Below are positions 1-10,692 of a stretch of DNA of 64,000 nucleotides, in pieces. The translations under genes and the position numbers were made by a program. Under the pieces are notes generated by a model. That model ran no database searches. It saw only the letters and a program-made list of their open reading frames with translations, and was not told the origin of the DNA. The stretch spans positions 25,534,001 through 25,598,000 of the forward strand of contig CM066993.1 of the NCBI GenBank assembly GCA_033977485.1, given 5' to 3'. The stretch is from Hydrangea macrophylla (lineage: Eukaryota; Streptophyta; Magnoliopsida; Cornales; Hydrangeaceae). Numbering within the stretch: position 1 is the first letter of the stretch; each line of letters starts with the position of its first letter.

Positions 1-473
1 TACTCACTCAACTTGCAATAAAGCTTATAACTTTCATGTTCTGGATAATTAAACGTCCAGATCTTGCAGAGGCTAGTTACTAGGATGAGGAGTATGCTGA
101 GGAAGGATACGGGTTTATGAGCTAGCAAGCAGAAGTCAAGACTTTTGTTTACTTATCTTTTGTTGTAGCTGAGGCACTAGATGTTGATCTTATTATTATT
201 ACTTTATTGTAGGGATTCACGCCTAGGATAACATTATATTTCATTTTCTTTTCTGTGGGTTATAATAATGGATTTAAGACTCTAATGATGTTTAATATTA
301 TGTAAGCCTAGAACCACCATGCTTAATATTACTGCTTATGTCTATTGTTTATTGCTTTTATCTTGGTTCTTTCTTGTATGGACAAGCACACGATCCTTAA
401 ACTAGTAATGTATCCACAGGTCCAAAGGTGGAAATTTTAACTTTTCCCTACTTTGCTACACCAGAACGTGATA
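1..473 (+). repeat. Partial 5' LTR of outer Ty3/gypsy element H
   Basis: The LTR starts outside the window. Its 3' end is placed at 473 because the following bases (aggatttt, then a PBS-like site) match the LTR/PBS junction of the minus-strand element at 9068-9086. That element's LTR ends in gcgtgaca, while here the end reads acgtgata, so the terminal CA is mutated. The second LTR of H is not in the window, because H is cut off at about 12248. The boundary is inferred by analogy. Confidence 0.55.
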
Positions 474-481
474 AGGATTTT

Positions 482-493
482 TTGTATTAGAGC
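482..493 (+). other. Primer binding site of element H (initiator-Met tRNA type, degenerate)
   Basis: TTGTATTAGAGC matches the usual plant chromovirus PBS TGGTATCAGAGC at 10 of 12 positions and is followed by tctaggttt, as in related elements. It lies 8 bases after the inferred LTR end, which fits a primer binding site for minus-strand DNA synthesis. Confidence 0.65.
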
Positions 494-593
494 TCTAGGT
501 TTATTCATGCTCGTTGATTTTCCTACATATTTTTGAGCCTGAAGATACCTTGCACTAGTACTGACCATAAGATAGTTTCATTTTCAGGTCAGC

Positions 594-1498
594 ATGGAGC
601 CAGTTTTCATAGAGGATGCGTTTGGAGGATATTTATTGTTTCCCGACGACCTCCAGCTCTCTAATCTGGAGCTACATATCTAGATGCTAAGACCATGTGC
701 ATAGTATCTGGTTGAGGATGACTTTTGGAGAGCTATACACATTGATGGTGTCCAAGAATCGGAGTGGATACTGCTGAGGCTCTATACCGAGTACTCACCC
801 TCTTACGAGTCGATTAAGAGATGGAGACTATATTACAAGATATTCTGCTTTATCAGGAGATTTTGGCCCAGGTCACACATATGCCACCAGTTCATGTTGC
901 TCAACTGCCACCACTAGTACAGCCAGTACCTCTAGCACTAGTCATACCTGAGCAGGACGATGATGACGCCGACTTGGAAGAGGACCCTATAGAGGAGGGT
1001 GACAGAGGTAATGATGAGCCTGAGGATGATTCTGATGGTGAGCTCAAGAATGAGGGGAATCACTATGATGATTAGGAGGACGAGACTGAGGGAGATGATG
1101 ATGGATATGAGGATGAATATGAGGGAGGACATGATGATAAACAGGAGGGGAAGACAGAGGATGTTCCCAACGAGGATGAGGAAGAGGATGATGGTCATGA
1201 GGGAGAGGTCATGCTTGTGGATGATGTGGATGAGGAGGAGTTTGAGGTGATACAGGTACCCCAGGGTTTTTCCATAGGACCGGTTCTACCACATCATGTA
1301 GTTGATGGAGGTTGGTTACCCGTTGACGGATAGATACTAGACGATCAGCCTGAGGATGTTCCAATCTTTGAGATGTTTGACGAGTTTGATTTGTGGCTTA
1401 ACTGGGTGCCACCAGAGGAGATTGATGTTCTAGCGGATGAGTTACCTCCATTCACGTTGGATGTGGAGAATTTTTGGGATCAAATCCCTAGGATCTAG
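594..1498 (+). pseudogene. Acidic ORF between PBS and gag of element H
   Basis: An ATG at 594 opens a frame beginning MEPVFIEDAFGGYLLFPDD. It has stops near 681 and 711, and shifts frame near 820 into a second segment that reads on to a TAG at 1496-1498 through two more stops. The middle is very acidic (runs of D, E and G, about residues 120-220 of the composite). The end is hydrophobic and acidic and includes PIFEMFDEFDLWLNWVPPEE. I recognise no domain. Its position after the PBS and before gag makes it an extra ORF of the retrotransposon rather than a host gene. Such leader ORFs are known in Ogre-type elements but are not usual for this chromovirus-like lineage. The breaks show that it is dead. 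Confidence 0.5.
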
Positions 1499-1803
1499 AT
1501 TCTCTTTATGTTTCGATTAATCAGGCCACGTAGCCCACTTACTTTTGTGTACATATTGTATATGATTTTGATGGTAGTGGTATGTGTAAATGTGATGTAA
1601 ATACCCTTACCATACCATATTGTAAATGTTTTTGGCTGTATATATATCAACAGCATGCTTTTGCCTGTTATTATTTCTGAGTAATCATTTTTGCTAGATA
1701 TTTATGTTTATTGCTTTGAGTGTTGATTATCTTACCTTTGTGATCATCATATCTTGCTTCGAGGAATGGTGAGTAATGTTGGGCCAATCATGTAGGTTGA
1801 CTT
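1499..1803 (+). other. Spacer between acidic ORF and gag of H
   Basis: This AT-rich stretch has no long open frame and no repeat that I can see. A TATA-like run (tgtatatatatcaa, about 1637-1650) lies in it, but nothing supports its use. Confidence 0.4.
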
Positions 1804-2870
1804 ATGGCCGACGGAATAAGGAAGGAAAGGAATCAACGAGGAAGGGCCCCTGTTCTCGAGAATATGAATCCTACTAGAGCTTTTGAAGCTTTTCTGCAAT
1901 GCTTAGAGTATATCAGCGACGACCATCATCAAAACCATAACAACAATAACAATAACAACAATCGGGCAAACCATCAAGCTACACCTCCACCACTAATCAC
2001 TAGAGACAATATGCTCAAAAGATTTAGAGCTCTATGACCTGATACATTCAATGGAATCAATAAAGCCTGGTAAGTTGAGAAGTGGCTGAGAAATATGAAT
2101 TACATTTTTGAGAGGATGAGGTGCGACAAAGAAGAGAAACATCATTTAGCTACGTTCCAGCTCACCTGTGCTACTGACGATTGGTGGGAGCTCGAGAAAG
2201 CAACGATGGAAGCTGAAGCATCAGAGAGGATAATGTGGACTGTGTTTAGAGAGAAATTTTTAGAGAAGTGCTTCCCCGAAGAAGAGAGAGACAAATTACA
2301 AAGGGAGTTTATAAACTTGATCAGGGCAACATGACAGTGCGTTAGTACACTACGCAATTCGAGAGGTTGTCTTATTTTGCCCAAAAATTAGACAGATACT
2401 CTATAAAAGAACATCAAGAGATACCACAAAGAGCTGAATTCCCATCTGCCCCACATGACATTAGGACATCTGAATACGATGTTTGAGGCATTGGTGAGAT
2501 TGGCGTCTGGGTTGGAGAAAGATGGATGTCAAGTACCCAAGCAACTGGTTACCCAACCTCCTTTGAGAGGAAAGTTTGCTCTAAGAACCTCGGGCTGCTT
2601 TTAAGGGACAAAGAGGACTTGGAATGAAGAGAAGAAGCCTTAGATGACCTTTCCTCATAATTAGACAGCTGCACCACATGGATAACCTACTGCTATCGAA
2701 GGAAATCTGGGGAATTGCTACAACTGTGGGACACTACGGCATCTTACCAAAGACTATCGGCGCCCAAAGAAGAATCTTCGCGCTAACATCGTCTGCTACA
2801 ATTGCGATAAACCAGGACATGTTGCTAGAGATTATAAAGCACCTCTAGGTGGATGCTATGGAGCAACCAC
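1804..2870 (+). pseudogene. gag: Gag of Ty3/gypsy element H (degenerate)
   Basis: The frame from ATG 1804 begins MADGIRKERNQRGRAP and has an asparagine-rich stretch (about 1940-1965). It continues with typical retrotransposon Gag core motifs: W-VEKWL, HHLATFQLTCATDDWW, FREKFLEKCFPEEERDKLQ. Stops occur at 2035 and 2071 and a frameshift near 2332. Two CCHC zinc knuckles follow at about 2718-2840 (CYNCG and CYNCDKPGH), but the last cysteine of each is replaced by tyrosine. The Gag core resembles that of the minus-strand gag at 7208-8350, so the two elements are related. The protein would form the particle and bind RNA; this copy cannot. Confidence 0.85.
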
Positions 2871-2880
2871 TCAATCAAGG

Positions 2881-3340
2881 CTCAACGTGATCATTCTTGA
2901 AGAAGCCGACTATGAAGAGGAGAAAGCACTACAGAATATGGAAGGTACTCTCCTGTAACATAATCATCAGATTAGAGTGTTATTTGATATAGGAGCTATG
3001 CATTTATTTATTGCCTTTAGACTTGTTCTGAAGTAAGGATTAGAACCCCAGATGCTTAAGGATTCTCTTCACACTATCTCGCCCCTAGGAGTGACGTTTA
3101 AGTTGAGTTAGGTATACAAGGACTGCACTCTAACCATAGAAAACTGAGTTCTTCTTGGAGATTTGATCGTGTTATCGATAAAGGAATTTGATATGATTAT
3201 TGGAATTAATTGTCTTATAAAGCATTGTGCCAAGTTAGACTATACTAGTAAGTCGATTCTATTTTCCATACCAGGAGTGCGCCTTTTTGTTTTCAGTGCG
3301 ACCCCTTAGGTGACGCATTTCTAACTAGACGTCTAGCCGC
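2881..3340 (+). pseudogene. pol: Aspartic protease of element H (degenerate)
   Basis: The reading from about 2890 shows the retropepsin pattern: IRVLFDIGAMHLFIAF at about 2970-3017, where the catalytic D-[ST]-G triad reads DIG, and later EFDMIIGINCL (about 3186-3218), matching the flap-distal hydrophobic G-x-[ND]-WL region. Stop codons interrupt it at about 2956, 3034, 3109 and 3145. It directly follows gag and precedes RT, the normal Ty3/gypsy order. It is inactive. Confidence 0.75.
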
Positions 3341-3420
3341 CTTGGAGAGTTCTAGCGCTCAGAATTTTGTGACCCAAATACCCGTGGTTAGAGACTTTCC
3401 ATAAGTATTTCAAGATATCG

Positions 3421-3600
3421 CTAGATTACCACCGAAAATGGAGATTAATTTTTATATAGAATTAGCACCAGGGACATTGTCGATCTCTAAAACCCCGTAC
3501 ACGATGACCCCAATGGAGATGCAAGATTTGAACAAGCAAGTTCAAGAGTTGGTTGATTTTGGGTACATTCGGCCAAGTACATTGCCTTGGGGTGCACGAG
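3421..3600 (+). pseudogene. pol: Reverse transcriptase N-terminal part of H, cut by insertion
   Basis: The segment encodes the conserved N-terminal RT region: EINFYIELAPGT, then MTPMEMQDLNKQVQELVDFG, YIRPSTLPWGA. The next residues would form the P-V-L-x-V-K-K strand of RT, but the sequence stops there at 3600, where a 7.9-kb LTR element begins. The RT resumes at 11460. The split at one codon position with a 5-bp duplication shows that H was present before the inner element inserted. Confidence 0.85.
3596..3600. repeat. Left target-site duplication of inner element (ACGAG)
   Basis: The five bases before the left LTR read ACGAG. The five after the right LTR (11460-11464) read ACCAG. A 5-bp duplication is typical of Ty3/gypsy integration, and one base has since changed. 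The RT codon context at this point favours ACCAG as the original. Confidence 0.75.
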
Positions 3601-4496
3601 TGTCACGCCCCGGAGCAGTATAAATAGGGAAAAATAAATTTCCTTTATGGGTCCATAGGGAATGACAGGTGAATAACCGCATTGTCATCTACTCAAACCA
3701 ATAAACACCACGATAGGGAGGATGCTATTCATAGAACATATCTTATTAACATAATCAGAGGCTACAGCAGAAACTATAAAAGGTATGGAAGCAACAGATG
3801 CCCAAGTACCAATTATAAAAGTCTACTAAAACTATTACAATAGCTGACTTATAGTCTCAGGCCTATAACAATAATAACAAGAGATATACAAACTAACTAT
3901 TACAAGCAGCACGTCTTCTTCTCCAAGCCTTTAGCTCCAAGACCGGCAGAACATCAGTCTCTCGTCCTCAAGTCCTGCGAAGCTCTAGACATTGGAATGT
4001 CCAGGGCACAAACGCCATCATCTTTGGATACAAAGCTGAGTGAGTACACTAAACAACACTCCTCACCGTTATTGTTCAGCATCTTAAAATGCGGTTAATC
4101 TCTTAACAATGGCATCACTCACGGACATAGCAAAGGTCTCAGTAAACTATACATTAATCAAAGGTAACAGGAATAACAGGAAGCATAGTAATGACAAAGA
4201 CAAGGATCATGGTATAATATCTTATCACATATTCATCAAATCCATGCATGTAATCCATGCATGCATCCCATGCATATACCTTTACGTCGGGACGCTGGAT
4301 CCACGACTGAACCATCTTCTTACTAGCCATTCTCATATTCATATCCATATCCATCTCTGTATCCATACCATAACACAAACTGGTATCCATTCGTCGATAC
4401 CATAATGCCAATCGGAATCACCCGACTAGGCAGTAGGTCCTACAATCCCTTGATAGGGTTACCGGTCGTCTACACGGTACCACCTATCTGTAAACG

Positions 4497-4650
4497 ATAG
4501 AACGGCACATCAGACGTCTTCAACGATGCGTATACCCTCACTGGTCGTCTACACAGCTGAGAATACATTAGAGCACTAGCCGGACGTCTTCAATAGTACA
4601 CTGGACGTCTTCAACAGTGCATACGCATCACTGGACGTCTTCAACAGCGA
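4497..4650. repeat. ACGTC-motif cluster in 3' LTR of gag-only element
   Basis: The motif ACGTCTTCAA occurs four times (about 4514, 4583, 4604, 4635), interspersed with two related GTCGTCTACAC copies (about 4467 and 4544). Spacing is irregular (21-70 bp). GACGTC contains the ACGT core bound by plant bZIP factors, so an enhancer array is possible. That role is inference. Confidence 0.55.
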
Positions 4651-5040
4651 GAGGCGTACTAGGAACTCTAACCATCCCACGTCCACCCGACTCGTCAGCC
4701 GTTGATCCCATGGATCCAAAGTACAAATATCTCATTATTCCACATTGAAGCACATATCCCATCTCTCATCATATTCTCTTACCTCTTCACATCACTATCC
4801 CATGCATGCTGACACATGCTCTGTATTCATCATATCTACTCATTTCTGATTATTAACATGCTGTCGTGTTCCATTCTACTATTCAGTTCAGCAATATTAT
4901 TATGTAACAGTTAAACAGTTCATCTCACAACATCGTTGCACTATATCTTAAATTAACAATATCGCATCACGAAAGCATGGATAAACATTTAATCAACTAA
5001 ACAGTTCATATTATAATCAACAAGAATTAATCATGTTCTG

Positions 5041-5165
5041 AAAGCTTCGATCGATTGAGGTCCTCTCGATCGATTGAAGTCAACTAAGTTCGATCGATCG
5101 AAGTCCCTTCGATCGATTGAAGAAACGGAGAGTTCGATCGATCGAAAGCCATTCGTTCGCTCGAA
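5041..5165. repeat. Paired-palindrome cluster 1 (3' LTR of gag-only element)
   Basis: Six units related to the palindrome TTCGATCGATCGAA are set as three pairs. Within a pair the linker is about 3-6 bases; between pairs it is about 9. Several units are perfect 14-bp palindromes and others differ by a T for C or one changed base (for example TTCGATCGATTGAA). Confidence 0.8.
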
Positions 5166-5647
5166 CATCATCTTCTACCCAGAAACTGGGCAGAGACAAA
5201 CAAAGGTTTCAGGTCACAATATATACATTCTAAACTGCATATAATCATCCTACAATCCTTCTTCGAGTGAGTTAATGAAACTCACCTCACTCCGGTGGTC
5301 CGGTGGCGGCGTTCCGAGCTCTGCGGCGGCGGCTATGGTGACGGCGAGCTTCCTGTCTATCCTCTCCTTCTCTGTCTCTCTCCTTGTCTCTGTCTTCTCT
5401 ATCTCTCTCCTTGTCTCTGTCTTCTCTTCCCTTCTTCTTCTTGTTCTCCTTCTTCTCTCTTCTCTCTAAGTATATATATATAACACACATACACACACGG
5501 GGTTATATATATATGTATAGAACACACATACACACACAAGCTCTCTCTCTCAAACTCTAAACTGCCAAAACACCACAACACACAAAACATACATATATAT
5601 AAGGAGGCAAGAGAGTCAGGTGGCAGAAAACGTATACTGAAATACAA

Positions 5648-5850
5648 CGTTCGATCGATCGAAGTTAGTTCGATCGATTGAGAACAGGTCGGTTAAGGTT
5701 CGATCGATCGAGAATAGTTCGATCGCTCGGGAAAGGGTCCACATCACAGAATCAGGTCGGCAGAGCTTCGATCGCTTGAAGTAGGTTCGATCGATCGAGA
5801 ATGATAGAAGTTCAATCGCTCGAGAAGAGTTCGATTGATCGAGAAAGGTT
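5648..5850. repeat. Paired-palindrome cluster 2 (3' LTR of gag-only element)
   Basis: Eight further units of the TTCGATCGATCGA(A/G) type are arranged as four pairs with 2-4 base linkers. The pairs are 9 to about 37 bases apart. The cluster begins directly after gtatactgaaatacaacg. Confidence 0.8.
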
Positions 5851-5924
5851 CTTCACCAAGGGTTCACACAAGCATACATGGTCTTATTTATATAACCATG
5901 CATCCGAAAATACAGGGTATTACA

Positions 5925-5962
5925 TCATCCACCACTCATAAAAAGATTTCGTCCTCGAAATC
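5925..5962 (-). other. PPT region and vestige of pol end
   Basis: On the minus strand, gatttcgaggacgaaatc (5945-5962) is followed by tttttatgagtggtggatga and then the 3' LTR. The cgaggacgaaat block and a G-rich run just before the LTR are hallmarks of Tekay/Del-type plant elements, where the block is the last coding part of pol. Its survival without the rest of pol indicates a deletion derivative. The purine tract itself is degenerate. Confidence 0.6.
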
Positions 5963-7207
5963 TGAAGCAGCGGTTCCTATAACCAAAAAGAAATCCATCT
6001 CAGAAGATATAATCTAAAAATGCTCAAGTTCTCGTTTTACATAAACGATTACCTCAGCGGCCAACGGATTAAAGTTCTAATCACATGATATAGAGATATC
6101 AACGATCTACGGGTACGAGGGTGACAGCTACCAATCCTTGGGTTTAGACGTATGAAATTCGTATGTCGAACTTCGGGAAAAGGTTCTAGGTAGCACAATC
6201 AAATCATCTCACAACATCTGAAACGGCTAGTCTCTAAACACATGAGGTTCCTCCCTCAGGTCAAACTCTACGGTGTGAGGATTCTATCGATCAAATGTTC
6301 TAATCTCATCTAAGTTGTAGCGAAGCGTTGCTGTCTACTCCTATCTCCAAAGGTACTTCGAACTTTGCTAACGATGTCTCTACTGTATCAACAGTTGGCT
6401 GTCTCCCATCTCTGGGCTCCTGGTTATGTTTGTCAGCGTCCTTAGTCGGTCTCTTGTTGTACACAACGTTCTGTGACATCTTTGTTAACTTCAGTGTTGT
6501 CACCGTCATGCTTTAGTATGTTGGCTTGAGAGTATCGTGACTCTGGCATCGTAGTAAATGATTTAAACTTCCTCATGTGTCTCCAATTTCTCACATACTA
6601 TTGATATAATCATCTCTCGAGTTTGTACTATCCGTTGAATACTTGTTCTACTTCCACGTACTAATTTAAACAAGTTAGACAATGTTGTATACTGATTCTG
6701 TGAGTCGATCTACTGTATAACATTTCAAAAGGATAAAATCAACAGGAACTCGGTGTCAAAAAGCGATCTTCCGTGGTACTCGTAATTCTGGTATTGTCTC
6801 TGCGTCACTAGTATCCTCTCTTATAGACTTGAAATCTTCTAGTTTGTCGTTTCTTGTCAAGGCTATATCTAACAAAAATTGAGATTCCTCATCTCTAATC
6901 TCTGTCCAACTTACCAACGGTTGGCGTAGTCTTTCGATAGGGAGGCAATTGACGTCATATAAGGATGCAATTGATGTCTTATGGGGATGCAATAGATGTT
7001 ATACAGGGATGAAAATGATGTTATATCCATTCTCGGATAACTACTATCAGAGACGACTACTGATTTCTGCCAAATGAATTGTTTGTATATCTACAATTTA
7101 TGGTGTAGGCTAATCCTCTTACAATCAATCAAACGGATGCCAAAGTTCTAGAAATGTCGGGATCATATGTAATACAAAATGTAGGTGCTGAGTATTGTAC
7201 CTTCTGT
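5963..7207 (-). other. Pol-less 3' internal region of gag-only element
   Basis: This stretch would hold pol in an autonomous relative, but I see no protease, RT, RNase H or integrase motif on either strand. The longest minus-strand frames are 6992-6756 (78 aa, containing SLYDVNCLPIERLRQPLVSW) and 6509-6306 (67 aa, lysine and threonine rich). Neither is recognised. It may be filler of other origin that replaced pol. Confidence 0.6.
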
Positions 7208-8350
7208 CTATTGTCCTTGTCTAAGTTGAGACCAATTATTTGTATGGCGAGTTTGCCCTCGTGATACTTGTTGCGACGGAACATTGTGTTGCATCTCTAG
7301 TTCTGGACAAAACTTACTGACATGACCAACTTTACGGCAGTTAAAGCATCGTATTCCACATCCATTAGATTTCCTTGATACTCTGCATTCTTGGGAATGG
7401 TGTCCTGGTACTCCACAATTGTAGCAGATATCTCGTTCTCTGTGCTGCGTCGGAGTCGCCACTAGTTTTGATTCTTTCTTGTCGGTCTCAAATCTCTTGC
7501 GCTTCTGGCGGTTGCCTATGTAACTTCTCTCTGTATTTCCTTGTTGAACTTGGTTAGCAACCAACACAATCTGACTATCTTTTCCTCTCTGATCCGTTAG
7601 GAGAAACTGATCGTACTCTGGAAATATTTTATCAAAGTATGGTCCTTCACTAATCTGAGTATCGTCTTCTAGCTTCGTTGCCATTTCTACCAGAGCTTCG
7701 AAAGATTGATCTAAATGTCCTATAGTCATATGACGAATATGTGGAACTAGTCCCTGATGATATCTTTTGATCTTCCTTCTTGGAGTATCGATCACATGCG
7801 GCGCAAATCGTGATAGCCTCTCGAATTGAGTTGTATATTCTGGCACTGTAAAACTACCTTGGATTAATTGTATGAACTCCATTTCCCTTGTGTTCTTCTC
7901 AGACTCTGGAAAGTACTTCTCTAGAAATCGAGTCTTGAATGATTCCCAAGTCATCCTTCCTACAGCTTCTTCACCTATCGTAGCTTTCACTGCGTCCCAC
8001 CAATCTGCTGCTGATAATGTCAGTTGAAATATAGCCAAATGTCTTTTCTCAGTGTCAGTACATTCAAGTATCTCAAATATCAATTCTATCTGGCGAATCC
8101 ATTGCTCAGCTTGCCATGCTCCCGTTAATCCGGTAAAGGTCTCTGGTTGAAGAGCACAAAATTCCTTTAGCAGCTTGACTCTTGTCTGACGTACTGGTGC
8201 TTCATTGCCGATGACGTGATCCGCACGATTGATTACTTGTTCCATGCGACGGATGAAAACTCCAATCATTCCTGTTGGATCTATCTCAGGAGGTACTAAT
8301 TCAGGTACTCCATTCAGCTGGCCCGGGTTTCCTCGAGTCGTCCTAACCAT
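7208..8350 (-). CDS. gag: Intact Gag of the gag-only element
   Basis: A 380-aa uninterrupted Gag. The start at 8350 gives MVRTTRGNPGQLNGVP. The retrotransposon Gag core is about residues 80-200: AWQAEQWIRQIELIFEI, KRHLAIFQLTLSAADWW, SFKTRFLEKYFPES, then EYTTQFERLSRFAP. Two complete CCHC knuckles lie near the C terminus: CYNCGVPGHHSQEC (about residue 310) and CFNCRKVGHVSKFC (about residue 335). These bind nucleic acid and are needed for RNA packaging in this family. A TAG stop follows RQGQ. In autonomous relatives gag continues into protease and pol in one frame; here it ends. An intact frame in an element with no pol, next to wholly decayed neighbours, suggests recent activity or selection on Gag. 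The assignment is firm; function is inferred. Confidence 0.93.
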   Translation of the reverse strand: MVRTTRGNPGQLNGVPELVPPEIDPTGMIGVFIRRMEQVINRADHVIGNEAPVRQTRVKLLKEFCALQPETFTGLTGAWQAEQWIRQIELIFEILECTDTEKRHLAIFQLTLSAADWWDAVKATIGEEAVGRMTWESFKTRFLEKYFPESEKNTREMEFIQLIQGSFTVPEYTTQFERLSRFAPHVIDTPRRKIKRYHQGLVPHIRHMTIGHLDQSFEALVEMATKLEDDTQISEGPYFDKIFPEYDQFLLTDQRGKDSQIVLVANQVQQGNTERSYIGNRQKRKRFETDKKESKLVATPTQHRERDICYNCGVPGHHSQECRVSRKSNGCGIRCFNCRKVGHVSKFCPELEMQHNVPSQQVSRGQTRHTNNWSQLRQGQ

Positions 8351-9067
8351 AAGGAGTACTGGTAGTGTTCGATGTTGCTACCTACAATGAAAATCTATTC
8401 GGTCAGACGCATTCTATCTTACATCTCAAGCAAGAACAAAACATGTGGTAACCAATATATAGTACCATTATATAATACGATCACATTAAGCAATACGGAT
8501 ACCTCACATAAATAATAATAACCACAAGGTCAGTCTATCTACCAAGTGTACTCCAATATATCTATGCTCAAAACACGGATTACGAAACTATAGGTTCTAC
8601 GCGTAACGTCAAATCTAAACATTCTATTTCCATTCCCAGGTTCCAGACTATGAGTATTGTTCAACTAAAATGTGAGAACACTCAACTAACATGTGGCTCA
8701 AGGTAACAGGATAATCTTATCCTAAACCTCTTTCTATTTCTAGATCATACCGACTGCTCTGAGATTGCTTCGGAATTTGTCAGTGTCTAAAATCCAACGG
8801 TTCTATATTTATAGGATCTCCACAACCACAACTAATTCTTAACGCATTGTTCTCCGTGAACTCAGCTATCAATAGTTCTAACAATTCTTATCGGCTCTAG
8901 CAGTTACTACCTGTTAACGAAACATTCTCAGATGGATTCTTCTAACTTCTCATCTACATGACAAGATTCCTGTTCTATCTCATCTCAGGTAATCCTCGTG
9001 CTATTGACATTAACTTAGAACTCGGGTTCTAATCACAAAAGATAAGGGGTTAACAACTGAAACCTAG
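8351..9067 (-). other. 5' leader of gag-only element
   Basis: About 700 bases lie between PBS and gag with no sizeable open frame in the sense direction. This is the expected place for a packaging signal, but no motif can be named from sequence alone. Confidence 0.5.
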
Positions 9068-9079
9068 GCTCTGATACCA
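9068..9079 (-). other. Primer binding site, initiator-Met tRNA type
   Basis: The minus strand reads TGGTATCAGAGC followed by ctaggtttcag. This is a perfect match to the common plant chromovirus PBS complementary to the 3' end of initiator tRNA-Met. It lies 7-8 bases inside the LTR end. Confidence 0.9.
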
Positions 9080-9965
9080 AAAATCCTGTCACGCCCCGGA
9101 GCAGCATAAATAGGGAAAAATAAATTTCCTTTATGGGTCCATAGGGAATGACGGGTGAATAACCGCATTGTCATCTACTCAAACCAATAAACACCACGAT
9201 AGGGAGGATGCTATTCATAGAACATATCTTATTAACATAATCAGAGGCTATAGCGGAAACTATAAAAGGTATGGAAGCAACAGATGCCCAAGTACCAGTT
9301 ATAAAAGTCTACTAAAACTATTACAACAGCTGGCTTATAGTCTCAGGCCTATAACAATAATAACAACAGATAGACAAACTAACTATTACAAGCAGCACGT
9401 CTTCTTCTCCAAGCCTTCAGCTCCAAGACCGGCAGAACATCAGTCTCTCGTCCTCAAGTCCTGCGAAACTCTAGACATTGGAATATCCAGGGCACAAACG
9501 CCATCAGCTTTGGATACAAAGCTGAGTGAGTACACTAAACAACACTCCTTACCGTTATTGTTCAGCATCTTAAAATGCGGTTAATCTCTTAACAATGGCG
9601 TCACTCACGGATATAGCAAAGGTCTCAGTAAACTATACATTAATCAAAGGTAACAGGAATAACAGGAAGCATAGTAATGACAAAGACAAGGATCATGGTA
9701 TAATATCTTATCACATATTCATCAAATCCATGCATGTAACCCATGCATCCATCCCATGCATATACCTTTACGTCGGGACGCTGGATCCACGACTGAACCA
9801 TCTTCTTACTAGCCATTCTCATATTCATATCCATATCCATCTCTGTATCCATGCCATAATACAAACCCGTATCCATTCGTCGATACCATAATGCCAATCG
9901 GAATCACCCGACTAGGCAGTAGGTCCTACAATCCCTTGATAGGGTTACCGGTCGTCTACACGGTA

Positions 9966-10140
9966 CCACCTATCTGTAAACGATAGAACGGCACATCGGA
10001 CGTCTTCAACGATGCGTATACTCTCACTGGTCGTCTACACAGCTGAGAATACATTAGAGCACTAGCCGGACGTCTTCAACAGTACACTGGACGTCTTCAA
10101 CAGTGCATATGCATCACTGGACGTCTTCAACAGCGAGAGG
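9966..10140. repeat. ACGTC-motif cluster in 5' LTR of gag-only element
   Basis: Same cluster as in the other LTR, with the same number and order of motifs (about 9999-10131). The motif cores are almost unchanged between the two LTRs although neighbouring bases differ. Confidence 0.55.
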
Positions 10141-10568
10141 CGCACTAGGAACTCTAACCATCCCACGTCCACCTGACTCGTCAGCCGTTAATCACATGGA
10201 TCCAAAATACAAATATCTCATTATTCCACATTGAAGCACATATCCCATCTCTCATCATATTCTCTTACCTCTTCACATCACTATCCCATGCATGCTGACA
10301 CATGTTGTGAAATGCTCATATACTAAGTACAGGAAATGCCACATGCTCTGTATTCATCATATCTACTCATTTCTGATTATTAACATGCTGTCGTGTTCCA
10401 TTCTACTATTCAGTTCAGCAATATTATCATGTAACAGTTAAACAGTTCATCTCACAACATCGTTGCACTATCTCTTAAATTAACAATATCGCATCACGAA
10501 AGCATGGATAAACATTTAATCAACTAACCAGTTAATATTATAATCAACAAGAATTAATCATGTTCTGA

Positions 10569-10692
10569 AAGCTTCGATCGATTGAGGTCCTCTCGATCGA
10601 TTGAAGTCAACTAAGTTCGATCGATCGAAGTCCCTTCGATCGATTGAAGAAATGGAGAGTTCGATCGATCGAAAACCATTCGATCGCTCGAA
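10569..10692. repeat. Paired-palindrome cluster 1 (5' LTR of gag-only element)
   Basis: Same three pairs as at 5041-5165. The last unit here reads ATTCGATCGCTCGAAC and is closer to the consensus than its partner in the other LTR. Confidence 0.8.

Larger units (their letters stand above)
3601..5924 (-). repeat. 3' LTR of gag-only element (2324 bp)
   Basis: It is a direct repeat of 9087-11459. It starts tgtcacgccccgg and ends gggtattaca on the + strand. It holds an ACGTC-motif cluster, two clusters of paired CGATCGATCG palindromes, a CT-rich tract (about 5360-5465) and TA/CA simple repeats (about 5470-5545). Compared with the other LTR it lacks 41 bases at the position matching 10305-10345. 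That segment is bounded by CACATG in the other copy, which fits a microhomology deletion here. Confidence 0.9.

Noticed and set aside
4109..4405. A 98-aa + strand frame (and its minus-strand shadow), repeated at 9595-9891
   Set aside because: It lies in both LTRs of the gag-only element and is rich in His/Ile from atccatatccat repeats. No domain, and it is antisense to the element.
5275..5496. Overlapping frames in several phases around 5275-5496 and 10802-11023
   Set aside because: They come from a CT-rich low-complexity tract of the LTR; Arg/Glu or Ser/Leu repeats on the two strands are composition effects.
6328..6516. Small + strand frame in the gag-only element
   Set aside because: Opposite to the element sense, no known motif, in a region with similar-sized frames on both strands.
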